Source of the DNA: Coprinus comatus
Lineage: Eukaryota > Basidiomycota > Agaricomycetes > Agaricales > Agaricaceae
DNA: 64,000 nt
Assembly: GCA_034638255.1 (NCBI GenBank)
Contig: JAWPGT010000063.1
Location: 1 to 64,000 of the forward strand
Direction of reading: 5' to 3'
Shown here piece by piece: positions 58,204 through 64,000 of the stretch. A program made the translations under genes and the position numbers. The notes below the pieces were generated by a model that did no database searches, had not been told where the DNA came from, and saw nothing but the letters and a program-made list of their open reading frames with translations. Within the stretch, counting starts at the first letter, position 1. The number at the start of each line of letters is the position of its first letter.

Positions 58204-58315
58204 CACAATGTTGTCGTTGTAGTTGGTTATGGTAAGGGATGCTATAAGGAGAAGGGTCATACTCATCGTTGGATCTACTGGCATTGTTGTTATTACTGTT
58301 ATTGTAGGAAGGCAT
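57427..58315 (-). CDS. GATA-type zinc-finger transcription factor
   Basis: Three exons join in frame. The first starts at the ATG at 58315 (MPSYNNSNNNNASRSND), includes a poly-Gln run encoded by a TTG repeat (58162-58203), and ends PWNAN before a GTGAGT donor. The second carries ALSWTSTSSVPYYNAHWS, Pro/Ser-rich sequence and the finger AECLGCGTMSSPEWRKGP with GKKELCNA. After an intron ending TTTAG the third gives CGLRYARLQMKVSGW and a Gly/Arg tail (GRGRPRGGGRRRR) to the TGA at 57427. The finger has C-x2-C-x18-C-x2-C, as in fungal single-finger GATA factors, which bind GATA sites. The target genes are unknown. The basic tail after the finger is usual for DNA contact. Confidence 0.88.
57549..57588 (+). 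repeat. (ATAAAC)n microsatellite
   Basis: Five to six perfect ATAAAC units lie inside the last intron of the GATA gene, after an A run. Confidence 0.9.
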
Positions 58316-59514
58316 GCTGGTGAGCGTGGAAGAAGGCTTGGAAATGGAAGGCTTGTGGGGGGCAAAGGTGATGGGACCTAACGTTTTGTAGGGTCTCGAG
58401 AGGAGCGAAGAGGGGGTGGGTTGCCATGTACTATGCAGCTGCTTTCAACTTCACCCCTTGAGGGTGATGTGAGTTGAGTGGTGTGGTACATGCGCGTACA
58501 GCTCGTTTCCCATGTGTAAAGTGAAGCCCAACTGAGCAAAGTTATCGACGAGTTTAGCAGCTTCTCTTTTGATCGGACCAGACCCAGATCTGGGGGTCAA
58601 GATTGAAGAGAGAACGCGATGGCTGGGCTGGTTTGAAAGGATTTGGAAGATTCCGCGATGTGCTTGAGAAATGGATCACAGAATACACATAAGGTGATCG
58701 TAAGAGGAGGTGGATTCCAATCTGGTCTGGGAACACGAAGGGGGTGCCACAACAGTTTGACCTGGAAGACTTTGTGAAACTATGGAGAGTACGAGGTCAG
58801 TCTGAGCAGAGGGTTGTTCGTCTGAATGGACAAAGGAGACTTTCCGAGGATGCCTTTTTCCTGGTCTTTCTAGATGGGCGGAGCTCGAGTTCACATGATC
58901 CAAGACAACGGAATATGAAAAGAAGACCTAAAAATAGTTATGGTAGTTATGGGCCTTAAGACATTGGGTCGTACCTACCTGTTTATTGCGATATCAGCTA
59001 CATTCCTTTAACCAGCCTTTAACCATCCCCAAGGAAAATGGCCTAAAAGGACCTTCCTAGGTTCCAGTATTAAACTGGATGGGTGACCCACTCCGTTTGT
59101 CCATCTATTAATAGTCTATTCTTCTTCTTACCTCACGCTACGGTCACCGGTCACTGGCTCACTCATTAATAGTGATCTTTTAAAGAAGTTCCATTCTACT
59201 ACTGTATCATTGAGCTCGGAAATTTAAGGTTTTGTGTCACCAACTCACTTTGATCGACTCCAACGGTGTGAGTTCTTGGTATATTCATTTGTCATTTACC
59301 CCAAGTTGTAATGGTGTAATTCATGACATCTTACAATCTGAACAATGAAGTTGGTACTGCTGCTCTGCTATCCTGTGCAACTTGCTCAGATTTGTAACTC
59401 CATTTCTGTTTCGTTTCCGGTACCTGCCACTTGTAAGTTTGGTTCTGCTTCCAATTCCCATCCAGTTCCTGCCTCAGTCTCACCCTTCCCTGCTTCATGC
59501 AACCAGTGTTATTA
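58316..59514. other. GATA 5' flank and second dispersed-repeat copy
   Basis: No gene is supported. The stretch holds the promoter side of the GATA gene and the second repeat copy (separate entry). At about 59065-59100 a short run (TATTAAACTGGATGGGTGACC) resembles the 3' part of 5S rRNA, but it is too short to call. Confidence 0.45.
58785..59041 (+). repeat. Dispersed repeat of about 260 bp, copy 2
   Basis: Second copy of the repeat at 52650-52912, in the same orientation, with about one difference per ten bases and a tandem GTAGTTATG near 58940-58950. Confidence 0.88.
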
Positions 59515-59850
59515 ATTATGATGGGAGTACCATATGGATGATGGTCTCGTCAGCATTGTTTTAGCTTTCTGTTGCATATCAGGTATGTCTTTTATTTAAT
59601 TTTGTTCGCTTATGCTCACATTTTACCTGTATAGCAAATAGAACATCATACATACCTCAGAATTTCTCTCATATGCTGCTCGTGCCCTTAGATAAGGAAT
59701 TAATGTTGCAAAAATCAAGGGCACTCACAACGCCATGAAAACTGGAATGGTCACTGCCAAACCCACATTTGAAGCCATCAAATCTGAATCCACATCATCT
59801 GAATTGATCACTCCTGCCGCAGATTTATTGTTGCATTCAAAAACTCTTGG
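59515..59850 (+). pseudogene. ETF-ubiquinone oxidoreductase relic 2 (short)
   Basis: Two pieces of ETF-QO match the relic at 29.9-31.4 kb at the DNA level: GTACCATATGGATGATGGTCTC near 59526-59548, and GCAAAAATCAAGGGCACTCA followed by MKTGMVTAKPTFEAI at about 59709-59780. The latter is the MKTGMLAAESAFEAI segment with Glu/Ser-rich sequence after it. The exon between them (ARALNEGG...GCSAG) is largely gone. The similarity stops near 59850. Confidence 0.8.
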
Positions 59851-60013
59851 GCGCACCAACATCTTTAGCTTCTATGGTCTGATGAAGAGAGCCTACATGT
59901 CCGATTCTTTACTAAAGCAATATGGAAATGCATCCGAGCAATGGTGGTTACTGACCGGGACCCATCCTAGTATCCCTATCTCATCTTTACCCGATACAGA
60001 CGCCGCCACTATT

Positions 60014-60567
60014 CACTATGCCACGGTATGGGTAATGCATGTATTTTACCAAATTAATGTCAACAGAATATCAATAGTTGGGTTTTGGTAATGCTCAGAG
60101 ATTACTGAATATATATTAAAAACAAAAAATGGGTAATTTGTTAGCATTACCAAAATATTACCCTAATGTTATTGATATTTAGAAATTGGTAATGTTTTGA
60201 TATTTTTCAAAATAATAATATGGTATAATAGAGGCAGTACTGTGATAATACCGAAATGCCCATTTTAGTATTATTTTGATTGCGCGCATATATTTGCATA
60301 ATCAAAATAATACTGAAACCCCTATTTCAGTATTATCACAGTGCTGCCTCTAATGTACTAATTTATTACCAAAAGCAATATTGGAATATTATCAATTTCC
60401 AAATATCAATAACATTAAGGTAAAATTTTGGTAATGCCACCAAATTACCCATTTTTTGTTTTTAATATATATTCAGTAATCTCCGGGCTTTACCGAAATC
60501 CAACCATCGATATATCATTGATATTATTTTGATAAAATACATGCATTACCCATACCGTGGCGTAGTG
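60014..60567. mobile_element. Fold-back MITE copy 2, 554 bp, 4-bp target duplication TATT
   Basis: Same length and ends as copy 1 (32814-33367). TATT lies on both sides (60010-60013 and 60568-60571). Two differences were noticed in 554 bp: CAATAGTTGG for CAATGGTTGG, and GTTTTGA for GTTATGA. It interrupts a plus-strand open frame (59880 onwards: MKRAYMSDSLLKQYGNASEQ...) that would otherwise run into a GTATGT donor at 60575. Confidence 0.93.
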
Positions 60568-63239
60568 TATTGAGGTATGTGATAATCAGCCTGCCTGTCA
60601 TTACTCCAACCTCAATTTTGATATTTTTCGCTATTTCTCATAGGAGAGCAAGGGAATCTCTTCAAAACTAGGAAATTTAAAACGAAAACAACCTCATACC
60701 CATGATTTATCCACTAACCTTCAGCACCGCAGTAAAAGGAATAAGACACAACAACCGAGGCTGGTTACTAAGTAGTATGGCAGTTATATATATATATATA
60801 TATATCCTTCTGTTATACCTCTAAATATGGATACATATATTTTACATTCAAGTCATAATGTTCTCATCGTGAACAGGATGGATTTGATCAATAGCCAACA
60901 GTGAACCTTCATTACCAGCCAAGGTAATGACTCTTTCTCTGCCTTTTTCTCTTCCTCCTTGGAGGTACTGTAGTAGTGGTATTTGCAGTACCATCAGCAA
61001 GAGCGACTAATAATTCTGCGCATTCCTATGAAATGGGATATTTAGAATTGATGGTATAAAATTCCGCTACCAATCCTTTGTATCCGGAAGCTGAACTATG
61101 AGCGGTTGGACTTGTATTTGATCGAGCTCAAACTTTAGGCACTTCGTTAGGTTATTGAAGAAATTTGAAGATGGTGCTGAAGGTGGAGGAGGTTGTGAAT
61201 GAACTTGAGCATCAAGTTTTTGTTCGGCTTGCCACTTGATTAACGAGATCCCGATATATCTCTTGTTGTCTCTTCAACTCTAAATGTGATATTAGATTTT
61301 GTACAAGAATAAAGAAATAAATACACACATTCAGTGCAAACAGCGAAATCCCCAACTACGCCAATCTTCAAATTAACCTGAACCTGACTTATCATGGCAG
61401 GAATCTTCAAATCGTACCAAGTAATCTAATTACAACATTCCTTTCTTCACCATAAGTTTAACCATAGCCTCTTCATATCATTCCTTCTTCTCCCTCGCAA
61501 CTCTAGCTTGATAAGGCTCACTACTTCCTCTCCTTTCTTCATTGCTGCCAATGAAAACGATGACAACCAAGAATCCTTAACGAGAGCACTACCACCAAAA
61601 TCACCTCCCTTACCCGCATCCAGTATCTCCCTGCTCTTTCCATGTCGTAAACTCGAAGCACTATTTAAATCTTTACCCTTGTCCTTGTCCTCCTTGTCCT
61701 CCTTCTAAGAGTCCTTAGAGATAGGTGATGCAATATGTCCTTCGAAAGTATAAACCATGAACCACTCAAATCTTGAATGAGTCCGGGTTGTAAGGTGGTT
61801 GACGCTCCCTGAGTGGCAGAAGCCTTTAGAGCACCATTGGAGGTCTAGGCCTCTGTTTAACACATTAGCCGATCCTAGATAGGAGACAGAAAGAACATAC
61901 CAAGATGTAAGAACTAGAGTCGAATATCTCTATCTACGATAATATGTTAATGATTGTTATAGCATATATGCGTGTGTTACATACCTCAGTCCCAGAGTGA
62001 AGATAGTTAGGAACTGAGGTATGTTTATGTTCATTATTGGTTTATATCGTTCGTAGTCATGTGTTGCTCTCCTACACAAGATGCCTCCGTGAGCCTTGTT
62101 GAACGTATTCTTTCGCAGCGGACAGTATTGCGTCGAGGGTTCTTGCAATGGAAGGGAGTGTTTGGTATAGCAAATGCCAAATATGAGCGTTGTAGGATGT
62201 GTTTAGTGTAGAGTACAATGTCCTTCAACCACCATTCTTTGCCAATGAGACTCCCGAGGCAAGGTCTTCTATGATTTTGAGGAAGGGAACTGCAACGACT
62301 GAGGAGAATGGTGGTCAGAGAAAGACAGTAGATGAGAAGACAAACGAGTGTGAATAAAACATTCATTACAGACTCCCAAGTGGTGGTGCACGATCTTTGT
62401 AGTGAGCAGAGCCCACAGAAGGAAAGACATTACCGACTATCTAGAGGCCAATCATTGACACTTATGCTTGAGCTGATCTTATCATGGAGTTTCTTGCAGA
62501 GATGATGTCTGTGAGGAAGTGATCGAGTTGGTTGGACACTTGCACAGTTCTCGCAAAATGGGCACTCAGCGCTCAGTCCCATTCGTTTCAAGTTCTACCA
62601 GATTCTTCTTCGACTTCAACATAACGCCCTCAGTATATCGTTTATGAAGGGATTAAGATGTTAGGTGAGATATTGAAGGATGATCCAAAGGTGGATGAAA
62701 CCCTAATAGTGGAAGTTATCGAGAGTGTTAAGATGTATTTGAGAACGAAAGGACATTTAAAACATAAAATCATCTATGTAATCAGTTATCACAAGCCAGG
62801 GTGCCAGATGGAAAGTTTCTGGACTGGGTATCTATTGTATCCGCTGGTGCAATGAACAAAGACACTTGGCATTCTTCAAGTCGGAAAATGTCTGAAACAA
62901 GTTGGCAAAAAGCCGCAACTTAAGCTCCAAGCTACATTTCGCAACAGTGTTATTTGCCGTTCGTATCTGATACATATCGCTACTAGGTTCTAGCCAATCA
63001 TGCATAAATTCTTGGAACTACTGCCATCAGTGCTATCTACTTAGAAGCATGACGGAAACAAAGGGACATACCATAGAACACTGCCGGAGGTATTGAACAT
63101 TTTATCATGCCTCTCATCGTCCTACCCAATACAGTTCTAATATATTCAGCGCGGCCGGAATGTAGCTGAGTCCTAACATTTCCCCCTCCGCGTGCTCACG
63201 ATACCAATACGGTGTTCAACGGGTTCAAACAAACCTATC
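60568..63239. other. Long stretch without a recognised gene
   Basis: It holds a (TA)n run at 60786-60806. Minus-strand coding-like scraps lie at about 60945-61320 (ECAELLVALADGTANTTTV, NNLTKCLKFELDQIQVQPL). A segment diverged from 50546 lies at about 61525. No frame could be assembled into a gene. Confidence 0.4.
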
Positions 63240-64000
63240 ATGGCTTCAATCAACTCCCGCATGTCCGACTACATCATTATTGACGATTCCCCTGCATATG
63301 ATAAGGCTACTACAGTGCCGAAGGAGCTCACATCGAAAGTGTATCCCCCCGACAACACTCCCATTTCCACCATATTAGATATGGAACTTGTCCAGGATAC
63401 ATGCACTGACGATGGCCAACCACTCAGTATTGAAGGCTGGTTTTCGACCTCTGAACCCCAACAGTCTGATTGGAGTCCATTGGAAAGACTTCCATCAAGC
63501 AATAGAATCAAACTCCTCCAGAAGCATCTAAAAGACAAGTGGTGTAACGGAGCGAAATCAGTGAAGGACCCCCGATTGACAGTTTCCAGTAACACTCGAC
63601 CCTTTCCGCTATGGATAATCAACTGCTGGGAGTTCTTTTCTAACGTATTGTCTGAGAAGAAAAAATGGGTTCAAGTAGTCTCATGGCTGAATACAATTCA
63701 GGAGAAGGAAGGAACTGAGGCTGTTGCTCTGGCAAGCAAATGCTTAGAAGCCCTCAGGTCAGTGGGATGGAGAGCAGGGACTGAGGCAGGGATCAACATA
63801 CTTGCATGCACAGATCTCCTTGGAGACTGCTGGCTGACTGGTGATGTCCTAGACATTATAGTGGGGAAGATGCAGTCCTCCAAAATTGCAACAGGACGGG
63901 GAATATTGGTGCTACAATCATATTTTGTGACGCATAGGAATGGAAAGGTGTACATTCAAGAGAGCAGGATCACAAGAGAGAAATTAAAGGACATTCAAAA
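63240..64000 (+). CDS. Open frame running off the window, resembles Ulp1-type protease genes of mushrooms
   Basis: From the ATG at 63240 a single frame runs 253 codons without a stop or intron to the window edge. It starts MASINSRMSDYIIIDDSPAY. Charged, Trp-rich helical segments follow (ERLPSSNRIKLLQKHLKDKW, RPFPLWIINCWEFFSNVL, KKKWVQVVSWLNTIQEKEG). Then comes DLLGDCWLTGDVLDIIVGKMQ, which resembles the entry to the Ulp1/C48 peptidase domain (a WL...D..., short-helix pattern). Such genes are abundant in agaricomycetes, often near transposons. The catalytic His, Asp and Cys would lie beyond the window, so the assignment is not proven. Confidence 0.6.
   Translation, partial: MASINSRMSDYIIIDDSPAYDKATTVPKELTSKVYPPDNTPISTILDMELVQDTCTDDGQPLSIEGWFSTSEPQQSDWSPLERLPSSNRIKLLQKHLKDKWCNGAKSVKDPRLTVSSNTRPFPLWIINCWEFFSNVLSEKKKWVQVVSWLNTIQEKEGTEAVALASKCLEALRSVGWRAGTEAGINILACTDLLGDCWLTGDVLDIIVGKMQSSKIATGRGILVLQSYFVTHRNGKVYIQESRITREKLKDIQ

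Noticed and set aside
59065..59100. 5S rRNA gene or 5S-derived SINE
   Set aside because: Only about 20 bases resemble the 3' part of 5S rRNA. The rest of the gene and the internal promoter are absent.
1..64000. CRISPR arrays and tRNA genes
   Set aside because: No regularly spaced short repeats of CRISPR type and no convincing A-box/B-box pair or cloverleaf were seen. The context is eukaryotic.

Overview
The window looks like a chromosome end of an agaricomycete-type basidiomycete. Bases 1-55 are a C-rich telomeric array (TTAGGG-like with runs of four to eight G). The genes carry many short GT...AG introns of about 45-70 bp. The gene families are basidiomycete-typical: FunK1 kinases, TET/JBP-like 2OG-Fe(II) dioxygenases, SPT5/KOW proteins, an intron-rich P450, a Zn2Cys6 factor and a GATA factor. 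No species can be named from the sequence.

Layout. 1-7.4 kb: telomere, a TET/JBP-like dioxygenase relic cut off at the telomere, two tandem paralogues of an unrecognised family, a duplicated non-coding block, and an SPT5-like NGN/KOW gene. 7.4-9.7 kb: minisatellite and degenerate repeats. 9.7-17.4 kb: three minus-strand genes, namely a P450 with a frameshift, the 3' part of a GH92 mannosidase, and the 5' part of a Kap121/IPO5 importin. The last two are truncated and joined end to end. 18.2-25.9 kb: a large inverted duplication, each arm carrying a FunK1 kinase gene (one intact, one dead), around an oxidoreductase fragment. 26-32 kb: relics, including a fragment of unknown type, phosphatidylserine decarboxylase and ETF-ubiquinone oxidoreductase. 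32.8-33.4 kb: a 554-bp fold-back MITE, with a nearly identical copy at 60.0-60.6 kb. 33.5-50 kb: mostly intact accessory genes, namely a CxxC/HxxxC protein, an F-box protein, a candidate PD-(D/E)XK protein, a signal-peptide protein and an intact TET/JBP-like dioxygenase, with a broken Zn2Cys6 factor and a FunK1 5' fragment among them. 50.7-64 kb: a plasma-membrane H+-ATPase relic with internal deletions, dispersed repeats, a zinc-finger relic, a GATA factor, a second ETF-QO relic, MITE copy 2, and an open frame running off the end that resembles Ulp1-type protease genes.

There is no obvious operon-like pathway. The region reads as a subtelomere that collects truncated copies of core metabolic and transport genes (importin, H+-ATPase, ETF-QO, PSD, GH92). 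Fast-evolving accessory families and recently mobile DNA lie between them. The features most worth follow-up are the intact TET/JBP-like dioxygenase with its telomere-truncated relative, the recently active fold-back element with 4-bp target duplications, the importin/GH92 chimeric junction, the inverted FunK1 duplication, and the intact PD-(D/E)XK-like gene.

All calls rest on reading the sequence and recalled family motifs. No database search was run, and splice models were built by eye.
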